Of a stretch of DNA of 64,000 nt, positions 11,412 through 23,053 are shown piece after piece. Below the pieces are notes generated by a model, which saw only the letters and a program-made list of their open reading frames with translations, was not told where the DNA came from and did not search any database. Numbering within the stretch: the stretch's first letter is position 1; each line of letters opens with the position of its first letter. Source of the DNA: Lycorma delicatula. Lineage: Eukaryota > Arthropoda > Insecta > Hemiptera > Fulgoridae. The stretch spans positions 85,308,245-85,372,244 of the forward strand of contig NC_134461.1 of the NCBI RefSeq assembly GCF_047948215.1, read 5' to 3'. The position numbers were made by a program, and so were the translations under genes.

Positions 11412-11498
11412 AAAATAAATAAGATTTTCTCTTAATATTAAAAAATAAAGAGTAAAAAATAAATAAGATTTTCTCTTAATATTAAAAAATAAAGAGTA
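11412..11498 (+). repeat. Perfect tandem duplication, 44-bp unit
   Basis: Two consecutive 44-bp units, each containing AAATAAGATTTTCTCTTAAT and ending AAAGAGTA, are virtually identical. Their identity suggests a recent slippage event or an assembly duplication. Confidence 0.85.
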
Positions 11499-11499
11499 T

Positions 11500-12298
11500 T
11501 TTAAAATTTTAAAGACAATAAATTAAATCTGATTAATGACAGCATATGCAGACAAACTGGAAGTTAGAAAAAAAAGGCTTAGTCTCAAACCCAGGACAAA
11601 TTATTTCATTAATGCTGTGGACAAACTTCATAGAAACCGTTAAGAGTACATAAATATGACTCCTGTCACAGCTTCTTTCTAGTGAAACAATTGATGCTGA
11701 TACAAGCCACATTTACGTTTAACTTGTTCCAAAATATCAATTCCAATGTTAATATTGTAGTTTCCATTTGTATAGTTATCTCCAACTTTTATAAAAATTT
11801 AAGTTGCAAATAAGCAGATCTACATTTCTGAATAAACTAATATTTTAACAAACATTACACACATTCATTATCATTAGTGAAGAAGAGATTTAACATTTAT
11901 AATTCAATTGTATAGAAATCCTGGGCTCATTTTTATGTGGTTCTTTAATATTAAGTGAGAAAAACAATTCTGTGGTAGAATATTTTTATGCTGCTCAATG
12001 CAAAATCATTAATCACTAATAAACTATAATAAAACCAGTGCATCCTAGATGTGATCTCTTGTGTGTGGGGAGTGGCAGCCCTTGGATTTCAAATATTAAT
12101 ACCACAAGCCTAATGGCTAAATCCCTACTGAGTAAAGGTAGGCTGATTTCTATATTAAAAAAGACAACTGCACTATTAGAGTGAAGGGCATGGTACACTT
12201 ATTATAATACACACCGTTTCTGTACATGTAATCATGAAAGTACAACACTAATGAGTCTAGAGTAAATACAGGGAGTTTCATTTGGATGTAATAAATTT
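11500..12298. other. Intron sequence, nothing recognised
   Basis: AT-rich intronic DNA. A short region near 12016-12198 is less AT-rich, but I see no supported exon in it. Confidence 0.4.
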
Positions 12299-12956
12299 CC
12301 AAAAAAAATTACAATGAAATTGTAAACCACACGGTAAGAGTATCGCAGATATCATTTCTTCTTCTTAAAAATTTAATAAAATGATATTGATATCAAAAAA
12401 GGTTAAAGAGACTACATTTTTATTTTCAAAATCTGTTATTAATTTAGAATTTTGTTAAAAAAAAAACATGTTAAATATGTAACAGACAATAGATAATAAA
12501 AAATGTTTAAGCATTCCATGCAATAAGCAAAAAATAGAAAAATCTGTTACAAAACTCTTATGCTAATAGATGATAAATTAGTGACAGAAAATTTATAATT
12601 GTCAAATTTAACCAAAACTGTGATGACTTAATACTACCCCTTGCTAATTATATGAGTATGTTTAATAAATGAAATTGGGCTAGTAGGAGTTTTGTAACAA
12701 ATTTTTATATTTTTTGCTTGTTATATGAAATGCTTAAACACTTTTTATTATCTATTTTATATATCTACTGTCTACATTTAACGTGCAATTTTTTAAAAAA
12801 CAAAATTCTAAATTAATAACAGATTTTGATAATAGAAATGTAGTCTTCTCTTAACCTTGTTTGACATCACTATTATTGTTAAATTTTTGAGCAGAAGAAA
12901 TTACATCTGCGAGACACTTACCATGTGATTTAAAACTTTATTGTAATTTTTTTTTG
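12299..12956. mobile_element. Foldback element: about 270-bp imperfect inverted repeat
   Basis: The left arm (about 12299-12570) and the right arm (about 12680-12956) are reverse complements with modest divergence. Examples are GGTAAGAGTATCGCAGAT against ATCTGCGAGACACTTACC, and AAATCTGTTATTAATTTAGA against its complement at about 12811. The loop is about 110 bp and there is no coding capacity. It fits a MITE or foldback transposon inside the intron. Outer boundaries are not fixed by a clear target duplication. Confidence 0.8.
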
Positions 12957-13477
12957 TTATCACTGCGTTTTGTTAGATTATTCTTTTATGAATTACTGAT
13001 TGTTATCTTATGGATTTATTATTAAAATTGATTGCCTTTCTAGAACACATAAATATACATTTTTTAAATTTCTTGGCAATTTTGTTGTTGATAGTCATAT
13101 CATTCACTTCATACCATATTTTTCCTTTTTTAATAAAACTATTATAATGAGCATCACGAATCGAAGATCCAAGATGTAATATTGCACTTATTACTTTGTA
13201 AGTCTAATCCTCGATTTTTATCATATCTGTGGACACAGTTTTTATATTAAATGAACTTTTTTTTATTTCTCCATCAATTAGTTCAAATTATAGATTAAAA
13301 ATTTTACCAATCAAATTTATTTCTGTTTTATGTAATAAATTTTTATATACATTTGCAACATTTTCCTACTGTTCATGTTTTTTGTTTTATTAGCTCTTGT
13401 AAAAACAAGCTGTAGTATATTTTGTTTTAAATTTTATTATTTCAAGTACATTATCAATCAGTTTTTGTACACTACCT
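12957..13477. other. Intron sequence, nothing recognised
   Basis: T-rich intronic DNA between the foldback element and the R1-like LINE insertion. Confidence 0.4.
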
Positions 13478-13491
13478 AGTACTATCAAGTA

Positions 13492-15219
13492 TCAGGTCAT
13501 CTGCAGCACTTTGTTGAGCTGCAGATGGCACCTGAAAAGACAGAAGCCATCGTGATCACAAAGGCCAAACGAAGACTCACCATAGTGATGCCACTGGAAG
13601 GACAAAGAATAGCGTCATGACCGGTGGTTAAGTACCTACACGTATGGATAGACACCCAGCTTCATTTCGGCACACACGTAAAGGAGGCTTGTGAAAAAAT
13701 TGAAAGAACAAGGAAGTTAGTTGCTGCCCTTCTCCTGAACTGCCATGGCCCGAGGCAGCAAAGGAGGAAACTACTTCTAAGCGTAGTTTATTCAACGCTA
13801 TTCTATGGAGCAGAGGTATGGGGGGGAGTAACGAAGTGCCAAAAGTACAAAGGCATGATGAAGTCCTTACACAGGAGGTGTTGCCTAAGAATCACGGCAG
13901 CATACAGGACCGTGTTGAAGGATGCGATAGAAGTACTTGTGGGAATCCTTCTAACAGATCTGGTTATCGAAATATGGATAAGATTACGTGAGCTTGGGTC
14001 CCTCTCTCCCGCAGACAATAAATGGACACGCACACTGATAGAGAACAAGTGGCAAGAACGGTGGGATGGCAGCACAAAAGGCAAATGGACACACCACCTG
14101 GTGAGTGATGTAAGGCGCTGGCAAGGGGAGCTCATGACTCGCTGGATTACAGCTTTACTCAGTTTATAGCGGGCCATGGGGGATATAGAGCATTCCTTCA
14201 TAAGTACGGTCTCGATGATTAACAGAATTACCTGATATGCAAGGAGGAGGAAACGCCATACCATGTGTTCTTCCACTGTCTGAGATATGAAGGACCTAGG
14301 ACAGAGCTACTTGACATACTAAGCAGGGAAGTGATGTTTCAGCCTGAGGAGCTGATGGACATAATGATAGAAAAGAAAGAAAACTGGAAGGCAATCACTG
14401 CGTATGTGAAAATCATGATGAGAGACCTTCAAGCATAGGAGGAGTCACGAAACAATAGGCAGTGTTGGAGAGTGTGGGGGCGGACAGGTTCGCGAGTGAG
14501 CAACTAGGGGGTTGCCTTGACGTGAAGAGGCCGCTTTGCTCCCGTATCTGATGGTGTCTGCAGGTAGTAGGTATAAGGGGTATGTATATGTCCCTGTTTA
14601 GTTTATGATGTAAGTTTGCTGTACTGATATTATGATGCAATTTTTTTTTACATGTATATTTGAGTATTTTGCTTTTGATTTCTGATCTTGGGGCCTTATT
14701 GTAGTGTGTAGTATATATTTTTTCCTACTGTCCAATATATGCCTTTTTAATGTTGTGTTGCTGCACTGATCATGTAATATTAATGAATGCCTCTTTTCAG
14801 GCATTTTTTTAAATGATTTTTCTGTTTATATTGTTGTGAGACTTGTTTTCTTGAGTTTTTCTTCTCTTGTATTTGTATATATTGTGTGACTTTTTTCTTT
14901 ATATCTAGTTTGTAGTATGTAGTTTCATAATATGGTTTTCTGTATCATGATGAATGGTGATGTATCTTGTTTGCTGTAACTGATGTGTTTCTGTTGATTT
15001 TCCTATTATGATGTGATTGCACTATGACTATGAGTTGTGAGTGGACATGTAACCCCCCCTTCCAAAAGGAATGCTTCGTTAGCGGTTCCAGGAAGGGTGG
15101 TGGTTTAGTCGGTATTGCACAGGTTTACATACACATATTAATAACATCTTGCAGCACCTGTTAGCAAGCCCAACACTGCTTTAGGCATCCCCACCTCTTT
15201 AACAAAAAAAGAAAAAAAG
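13492..15219 (+). mobile_element. 5'-truncated R1-like LINE with 14-bp target duplication
   Basis: Near-identical 14-bp flanks (AGTACTATCAAGTA at 13478-13491, AGTATTATCAAGTA at 15220-15233) bracket the insertion. It ends in an A-rich tail (AACAAAAAAAGAAAAAAAGA). The coding part on the plus strand is the end of ORF2. A 3' UTR of about 0.75 kb with termination-type sequence follows. Truncation at the 5' side and the A-rich tail are typical of target-primed reverse transcription. It sits in the intron between the second and third coding exons of the minus-strand gene, in the opposite orientation. Confidence 0.88.
13525..14439 (+). pseudogene. C-terminal part of LINE ORF2 (reverse transcriptase end and zinc-finger tail)
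   Basis: The reading begins APEKTEAIVITKAKRR, a typical R1/Jockey reverse transcriptase thumb region, has a stop at 13618, then continues KYLHVWIDTQLHFGTHVKEA and YGAEVWGG as one frame of about 180 residues to a stop at 14167. A frameshift leads on to a Cys/His tail (LICKEEETPYHVFFHC) and LLDILSREVMF up to a stop near 14437. The palm domain with the YxDD active site is absent because of 5' truncation. The minus-strand frame overlapping 13803-14276 is a shadow. Confidence 0.85.
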
Positions 15220-15233
15220 AGTATTATCAAGTA

Positions 15234-15604
15234 CTGCTACCTAGCGGCACGTTTCGTCAACCAACCCTTTTGAGAAAAAAGTGACATATTCGAGTCCCAT
15301 GGTTCATCAAATGGAAGAAAAAATGTCGTCTAAGATAATTTGAGGTATTTATTTAAAGTATTCTTTATTACAAATCTAATTGAACTGAAATATAATGTTT
15401 TCATGCTTATTTTTTAATCTTTTCCCCATTTTCATTTCACTTTTAGGTTAGGTCATGTTTAGAATTGTAATAATTCGTTGACTTTGCCATGCCGTCCAGT
15501 TTTCTGTGGACTCTTACTGGCAAAGTTCGAACAAATTTCTTGATTTAATTAAATTAAAATAAAAAATTATACTTAATCACCTATAAGATTTTTATTAATC
15601 TCAC
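15234..15604. other. Intron end, nothing recognised
   Basis: Intronic sequence between the LINE target duplication and the donor of exon 15605-16176. Confidence 0.5.
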
Positions 15605-16176
15605 CTTGGTTTCACGTTTCCTTTTGCTACTAGATCTTGGTATTGTTGCGACTTTAATTTCTGGTTTTGATGGAGTTGAAACTGAAGCAGTAGGTGTGGA
15701 GGAAGCAGATGTCTGCAGCTGTGTTTGTTGTTCACCCCTTGTTTTGGCATTTTGGTCCACAGAGGTTACATTTGTCTTACTATCAGCTGATTCTGATTGC
15801 TGCTGAACTACAGCTTGCTTAGAACCACCATCACCAGAAGCAACAACTGAAATGGAACTTGTTTTATCAGCACCAGAGTTATCAGCTGATGCTGCATTTG
15901 TTGATTCACCACATTTCCCAGAATCGCTTGTTTTTAGTGTCGTCGAAATGGTATTTGTTACATTAGCAGTAATTGAAACAGGAGAAACAGTTGTTGGCTG
16001 CGATGTTAAAGGTTGTACATGTGTAGTCTGAGATTGTGGAGATACTGTGGTAGATAATGGGACCTGCCCTTTAACACCACTTGATGTTTCAACATTTACT
16101 TGTTCCGGTTTACCACGAGAAGTGGTTGAAGAAGAATTAGAAACACTGTCCGACTTTACTGGCACAGATCCCGTTC
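15605..16176 (-). CDS. Ser/Thr/Val-rich exon of chromo/tudor-like nuclear protein (second coding exon)
   Basis: The exon starts after TTTTTTAG and ends in phase 0 at CCAAG|GTGAGA. The first two bases complete a Gly codon from exon 23637-24455. It encodes about 190 residues of low-complexity sequence rich in Ser, Thr, Val, Gln and Ala (for example VSPQSQTTHVQPLTSQPTTV and QKLQ/QQ-type runs), then ends in the basic cluster RSSSKRKRETK, probably a nuclear localisation signal. No folded domain is apparent, so this looks like an intrinsically disordered, possibly O-GlcNAc- or phospho-modified linker. Uninterrupted coding for 572 bp with exact phase on both sides makes the exon reliable despite low complexity. 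Confidence 0.88.
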
Positions 16177-16995
16177 CTAAAAAATATAAATAAAATCAAC
16201 TAACATATTTAATTACATTAATTCATCTTAAAAATGTTTGTTTCTATATTTTTTCCAAGTCTCGGAAAAAAATGTCAAAGCCATATAAAATGGATAACTT
16301 GAAATTAACAAGAAGTGCTACTCTTCCATTGTGTCAAAAAACACAGTCAGCTTTCAACTGGTTTACCTTAAATTAAATCATGGCCCACAGAATAGTGTAA
16401 TTGAAAATTTTGTGAATTAAATTAATTTCTTTAATTAACTTAAACATTTTTTTTTGCTAACTATCATTTGTGTATTAAGGTATATAAAATGATAGTTTTT
16501 TTGGGTGAACCCTTCTTTTAATTATTTTAAAATTTTACTAGTTTTATTCAGGGCAGAAAGGGGCAATGTAAACTGAAATAAACTGTAATTTCCATGAACG
16601 ATGACATTAAATCATGAACCTTGCATGATACGAATCTATCATTTCTCTATTTGTCCACACCACATTTTGTCACAGTGTTTCGCTAATTTCACTGTATAGC
16701 TCTATACTTAGTTATGGGCTCTCATTTATGGTCTAAAATTTTTTGGAATGATTTACTGTTTGTAGACATAGTTTTCTGACAGGTTAACGATTCCTTGATA
16801 TGCACATCATTTGTCCGAATAAATTTGTTCCTGCTTTTATGTAATTTTTTTATTAAAGGCATTAAAGTTTGCGCACTTCTGTTTGGCACCATGACCTAAA
16901 GACCAATCACTACTTTCTCAGCAGAAACCAACAAACCCCCACTGTTGAGGCACTATGGCATCATACGGCTAACATTGTTTTTGTTGCAGTAACAT
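16177..16995. other. Intron sequence, nothing recognised
   Basis: This is the beginning of the 7.5-kb intron between the first and second coding exons. It is AT-rich with no supported element before the mariner relic. Confidence 0.4.
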
Positions 16996-16999
16996 ACTC

Positions 17000-17960
17000 T
17001 TGTTGACTGGCCAAAACTTTTGACGTGGCAATGATAAATTGAAGAATGGAAGTCACGAATGTCACCTGCAGACCAGTGTGAATGATGAAAACATTCAGAT
17101 CGTTCATGACCTTGTGGAAGGTGATACCACTGAAACTATAATCGGAGAGGGACAGAAGTGTTGGGAGTGTGTATACAATGTTGTTAACATTCTTGGATAC
17201 AGCAAAGTGCTGGCAAGGTGGGTTTCATGTCTTCTTACTGAGGCACAAAGAAATGCCCAAAAAGACAGATGTCTTTCTGGATATTTTTTGTGGCTTCTAA
17301 ATCACTTTGAGGAAGGAGAGGAATTTTTAGATTGTATTGTGACTTACGACAAAACATGGGTCTACCATTACACCTCAGAAAGCATGGAGTAGATGAAAGT
17401 TCAAGCAACTGTCTTTTAGGATGCAAAAGGTTTACTGATTGATTGATTTCCTGCATGAACGAAGGACAGTAAATCCGGCACACGACTGCCAGTTGCTAGA
17501 TGATGTCAGGGCTGCTTATCACAACAAACAATACCAGTAACAGATTCACAACGTCTTTCTTCTCCATGACAACGCACAACTGCATAAAGCAGCTCAGACT
17601 CGTGATTAACTAGCTAAAATTCATTGACACCTCTTACACTACTGCACAGTTCAGACTTGTCAATGTGTAATTTTCACATGTTTGGTTTGTTGAAAGAAGC
17701 TTTAGGAGGGGAAGGATTCAAAGATGATGCCGCAGTCGAACATTATATGCGTAATTGGTTGTTGCGACAGCCATCTTAATTTTTTGATGGGCGGATCAGG
17801 AAACTACCTATCCAGTTGTGAAAATGTATTTCTGCAAAAGGAAACTGTGTAGAGAAATTAGGTAATTTATTTGTAATTTTATCTAACATCAATACAGCAA
17901 TATAAACAAATTCGGTTTTATATTTTAATGACCCTTGCACCATGAGCACAAACCTCATGC
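17000..17960 (+). pseudogene. Decayed mariner transposase
   Basis: On the plus strand, across frame breaks, recognisable blocks occur in mariner order: NILGYSKVLARWVSCLLTEA (about 17185), FEEGEEFLDCIVTYDKTWVY (first catalytic region, Asp present but ETW altered to KTW), LHDNAQLHKAAQT (second Asp present), then a ruined third motif. It ends with GRIRKLPIQL and GNCVEK, matching the usual C-terminus. The N-terminal helix-turn-helix is barely recognisable and TIRs were not found. It is an old, inactive copy in the intron. Confidence 0.8.
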
Positions 17961-18299
17961 ATATAGTTACTCCAGTCTACAAACATGTTGTGGCTGATTT
18001 CTAATGTTCACAAAACTTGACTGATGCTAGGCCCTTTGCCGAAGCATTAATACTATTTACCAAAATGGTAATTTAGAACTAGTTAGAAATTTGGTTTGGA
18101 GTAACTGTTTAAATTTTGCCCACTTTTTCTTAGAGCACGTCCACCAATCCTGTGCACCAATTAATATCTAGGTGGATTGTGTGTAGGAATGTCATGTTCC
18201 TGGAAAAACAAAACATCATTTTCATTTGTAACACCTTCCAACTAGATGCACAAAATTCCTGATGCATGATGGAAAGCAAAAAACAAGACTAGATGATGT

Positions 18300-19480
18300 T
18301 TAATAATCAGCTACATATCACCACATAAGCTTGAAGCTTGTGTGTGGGATACGGAAATGGTATTTTGTCGTCTATGAAAAATGTCTACCTGATTGAGATT
18401 AGAACCAGATATTTAAATATAATTAATTTAAACTACATTGCATATAATTAATGAAATGTATGCAAGAAGATCTATAACAAATTAATTTTTAATCAAGAAA
18501 CATAATTTAAATTTTTAACTTTTCAATATTTTATTTTGAATTAAAATAAAATCTCCATGGCATTGCTGCTTATTAAGAATTAACAAATATCACAACCATT
18601 AGCAATATAAAAAAAAGTTTTTTCCTAGGTGCACAACAGTGTTGTTATCAGCCTGGAACCAATATTACCATCATGAAGTAATATAAACAATTAAAAATTA
18701 AACTGATATAAAATGCTTATTCCATATACTAATAACAAAATAAAACCCAATAAAAACAATATTGAAAATTAACTTAAAACAACAAAACTGGATAAAATAC
18801 GTTATAAAAATAATCAAATATTTGAATACAGACGCATGGCCTTAAGAAATCGTAAGACTTTGGATAACGTAGTTGTATTGTTTCCTAAAATATTTCTGAT
18901 ATTAGTCTTAATTTTAAATTTCCAATGCAATGTTGCATAATAAACACAGTCCACAAGTGTGTGGTGTACTGATAGTTGGCAGTCACAATGAACACAAATA
19001 GGGACAATCTGTCTGAGTCATGAGATTTCCATCAGTTAAGTCTAGTATGCCCTATTCACAAACGGCAAATAACTTCTTTTCATCTGTCACTGGATAGAAC
19101 CTCACAGAACACGTGTTCACACGTGAACACTGTCACAGAACACGTGACAGTAAGACACTGTCCTTAACTAGACAAAGTTTATTATTGATGGTAGCATGCA
19201 GTTCACTCTGCCACTCATCAAAAATCACCCCTTCAGAAAACAAACAAGATCTTTAGAAACAACGTGATTAATGAAAGGAGCCTCCAACAAAGCATCTTTC
19301 GATGCACAATCAGTGCGCTCATTGCCAGAAATTCCGATGTGGCTGGGGATCCAACGGAAACTGTGTGTTATGCCGAGTCTCATTTTAGAAATAATAGACT
19401 GTATCTCAATGACATATATAGCTATATACAGTCATGTATGATCGCGCATAGTATGGACAAGGACGTGCATTAAATATTAA
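18300..19480 (-). mobile_element. 5'-truncated LINE: RNase H, ORF2 C-terminus and 3' UTR
   Basis: On the minus strand, 5' to 3', the element holds an RNase H fragment (about 19400-19200), a CQLSVHHTLVDC zinc-finger-like tail with ILGNNTTTLSKVLRFL (about 19010-18785), and then a 3' UTR (18770-18312) that matches the repeat at 1862-2345. The same tail segment occurs at 5240-5433, so at least three copies of this family lie in the window. A short CACGTG-containing duplication near 19100 interrupts the coding. Confidence 0.8.
19200..19420 (-). pseudogene. LINE-encoded RNase H fragment
   Basis: The minus strand reads HSFRWIPSHIGISGNERTDC followed by ASKDALLEAPFINHVVSKDL. The W-x-P-S-H-x-G-I-x-G-N-E-x-D block is the hallmark of the C-terminal part of RNase H in non-LTR retrotransposons, with the histidine and final aspartate of the active site retained. 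Upstream catalytic residues are lost to truncation. Confidence 0.85.
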
Positions 19481-20124
19481 TAAAATTAAATTAATTAATA
19501 ACTTTAACATATTACTACTAGAGTAATTAGTGCCTACTCTTGACACATAACAGAATAGTACCTAAGAAGTCTTTTGATAGTTGTTAAATAGAAATAATTT
19601 CAAATTAGTACTGGCATAAAACTTAACAAGCAAGAGATAAAATATACAATTATAAAATAAATTATATTTTTTCCTATTCAAACATTTTTGAAGGACAATA
19701 AAACCTAAAATACATATTGAAATGAATATTTTTTAAACTGGATAACAGCAGGTAACACTCAAGAGAACAGAAATAAAATTGTGAAAAAATATGTATTCAC
19801 AAGTTTATCTTGGCACATGACTAAATAATGGAATCTTTTAACGAGATTAAAAAATCTCTTATTAAAGTTGAGGACTTGCTTCAGTTGCATTTACCTGATC
19901 ATTCCCACGACTGTCATTAATTGAACTCCACTAACCCAAGTAGTGCCAATAGGGCTGTAGGACCATATTAATTATTTGTATGATTATCTATTAAGAAACA
20001 AAGAAATTTATTGCTGGATTTGGTTACTTCAATGGCATAATTGGGCATAATTGCTAAAAAATTATCAACTCACTTAATGCTAAAATAGTAAGAAATAACA
20101 CATAATTTTCTAAATATTAAAGAA
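19481..20124. other. Intron sequence, nothing recognised
   Basis: AT-rich intronic DNA between the LINE relic and the foldback element. Confidence 0.4.
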
Positions 20125-22657
20125 AAAATCTGATGTGGGCTCCACATGACTTCCTTGTATGTATATTAAATTACATATACACATTTTTAATTGCACTTCA
20201 TTTAAACTTATCTCATTTGAAAGTGAGATACGATCGTTCAATTCTTTAATAAAGTGGACAGTTACACAATTGCTGAAATATTACTTTTTATAAACATAAA
20301 ATATTTATACAATTATTAAATCAACAATCTTCAATGAAATATTAGGATAGAGTACTAGTCCCTTTATTATTCATATTACTAGATCAGCATTATTCTTATC
20401 TTCGTAAGTTGCTCATTACAAAAGTTTCAGATTTCTGTGTGTCATATAAATAAAAGTTGTTAATAATAATTAAAACTATTCCATTTAGTGAAGTTCTGTA
20501 TACTGGTTACAAATGTTAATTTTGACCTTATGGTGTAAAATATTCAGTTTTCATTATTGGATTTGGTGAATAATAAAAAATGAAAAGGAAATAATCATAC
20601 AAGAAAAAGAAAACATGAAGAAACATCTAAAAAAAAAACGACAAGAAGATTATAAAGAGGAAGAAATGTTAAGATCAAGGGAAGAATAAAAAAGAATTAA
20701 GAGAAGATGATAAATATAAACAGAAAGAAACGTTAAAACCAAGGAAATAATAAAAACATTAACAGAGGATGATGAATATAAAGAGAGAAAATTTTAAAAC
20801 TAGAAAACGTGTACACAAATTAAGATAAGAAGAATTATATCAAACCAAAGAGTGATTAATGATTGGTAACAAAAAAAAAAAATAAATAACCAAAATGATG
20901 ATAAACTCTGATTAAGGGAGAATAATGTTGTCCAACAATATCAGAGGAATAGTGAACTAAAAGATAAGAATTTTTTGTAATTTATTAAAGATCGGGCATG
21001 TATGCCTCAGTGTATATATTGTTCTTGTGAAGGTTTATTTTTTAGTCACTCTGCAGTTAAATTTAATGTAGATAAAATTAAACTAGAAAATCCAAAAACA
21101 ATACGATTCTAACTTATAATCTTCAATTAATATTAAATAATCAGGTGTTTCACCAAATCTATTATATTTACACATAAGTAATAATGCCTATTAAATTACA
21201 TATACACATTTTTAAAAATACATAAAATTTTATTTCACTAATAACTTCTTATTTTTATTGTTATTATTGAATAATTATTATTTATTGTAAAATCTTTTTT
21301 TAATATCATGAGTTAATAATTATTAATAAACCAATATATTTAAATTTAAAAAAAAAGAAGATGAAGTTAAATCGAACCGAATGTGCCTTCCCTTGTAAGA
21401 TCCAAATATTTCATTAATTAAAATTTATTTGGCTATAAGTCTGGAACCAATGAAAATAAGTACTACTTATGATATCATTGAAAAGCTCTCTCAATGAGGG
21501 TTTATTATTACAGATAAGAAAAAGTCCAAAATCCATTTTTATTGTGATTTTTGGCTTTTTTTGGGTTCAATTGATTGCAATTAAAAGCGGAGGTCACAAC
21601 TAGATGTTACAACAGTCCTAAATCCTAAAGTTCAACATCCTACGACTAACCATTTTTGAGTTATGCGAGACATGTACATACATACATACGTCAAGCTGTA
21701 ACTACTCAAAATGGATTCAGGGATGGTGAAAATGGATATTTCCATTGAAATCTGAAATTTTTACGATCACAATACTTCCTTTACTTCATACAAAGTAAAA
21801 AGGTTGTTAGAAAGTGTGCATGAAAATTGTAATTTATGTGTACTAAATGAGGTATGATCAGAGAGAAAGTGAGGAGGAATGGAATCTGTTAAAAAAATTT
21901 GTTAACTGGATATAAATTTATCAAAGAAATAATCTTTTTGATTGCAGGCTGAATGAGCTTATAAGTTTGAAAGGATAAGATCAGATGTATAAAAACTTGA
22001 TTATAAAACAAAATTATTATTTTAAAAGTTACCAACCAGGTTAGGTCATGCGCTTAAATTATCATATTTATTTTTGCAGTCATAGCATTTTTACAATGAC
22101 TATAAAAACCATGTGGAATATTGCAAGAAAAAAGGTTGCTTTGTTTTGTAGATCACTGTACAATTTTAAGTATAATTTTGAGACTGTGTTGGCATTAACT
22201 GAATGAGGATGTATAATTTTATTAGAAACAAAGTTAGTATGTTTGGGTTATATGATAGGCATTAGTATTCGTACAGCCAAATGGACAGTTTCATATTAAA
22301 ATGCAAAGCCCACTGAAATGAAAGTTACATTCAGCCTTACAAGTAATACATTTATTCTATTCACCAAAGGGAGTAGAGTGTGCAGACTACAAATAACGTT
22401 TATACTTTTTACTTCCTTGTATGAAGGAAAAGAAGTATTGGTGATTGCGAAAAATTTTGTTTCCAGATTTGGAAATATTATGTTTGGATGGAAATATGCA
22501 TTTTGACTACTTTTGGCATGATGCTTGTATGTACGTATATATCTCACATAACTCAAAAATGATTAGCCATAGGATGTTGAAATTTTGGATTTAGGACTGT
22601 TGTAACATCTATTTGTGTACCTCCCATTTTGATTGCAATTGACCGAACCGAAAGTAT

Positions 22658-22691
<34 letters not shown>

Positions 22692-23053
22692 ATTTATTTT
22701 TTTCTTTACTGAAATAATAAGCCCTCATTGAGAGCTTTTCAGTGACATATCATAAGTGGTACTTATTTTCATAGGTTCCAGTGTTATATCCAAATAAAAC
22801 TTTAACAAAATACTTGGATATTACGGGAAGGAACATTGGTTCAAATCAGACTTCATGTCTTTAAAAAAAATTTTTTTTTAACTTAACTATATAGATTTAT
22901 TAATAAATTATTAACCTTTCATTGTAAAAAAAAATGTTATGATGAATAATAATCTAAAAAAATTTTATTACTTTTCATTAAAAAAAAAAAAAAGTGTAAA
23001 TGTAATTGGCGTACAAGGAAATCATGTGTTTTCCACATCAGATTTTTTAAAAA
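20125..23053. mobile_element. Large foldback element with about 650-bp arms, carrying a 1-kb insertion
   Basis: The outer ends AAAAAATCTGATGTGG (20125) and its complement ending at 23053 are followed inward by CACATGAYTTCCTTGT. The left arm continues at 21189-21805 and pairs with the right arm at 22405-23053. Shared inverted blocks include AAAAGCTCTCWATGAGGG, TGTTACAACAGTCCTAAATC and TGATTGCAAT. The centre (about 21806-22404) is unique sequence. There is no coding capacity in the arms. A 30-A homopolymer (22659-22688) lies in the right arm. Confidence 0.75.
20191..21188 (+). mobile_element. About 1-kb insertion flanked by a 27-bp perfect direct repeat
   Basis: The same 27 bp (beginning TATTAAATTACATATACACA) occurs at 20164-20190 and 21189-21215. 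The sequence before the first copy and after the second rejoin to match the opposite arm of the foldback element, so the segment between is a later insertion. On the plus strand it holds decayed coding: a purine-rich part with repeated units like DYKEEEMLRSREE (about 20640-20830), then DRACMPQCIYCSCEGLFFSH (about 20990-21050) and KFNVDKIKLENPKTI. The Cys cluster after a Lys/Arg/Glu repeat resembles the N-terminus of some Helitron-type proteins, but this is only a suggestion. Confidence 0.6.

Noticed and set aside
13803..14276. 157-codon open frame on the minus strand
   Set aside because: It overlaps the LINE ORF2 reading on the plus strand, which carries recognisable motifs. The minus-strand frame is a shadow.
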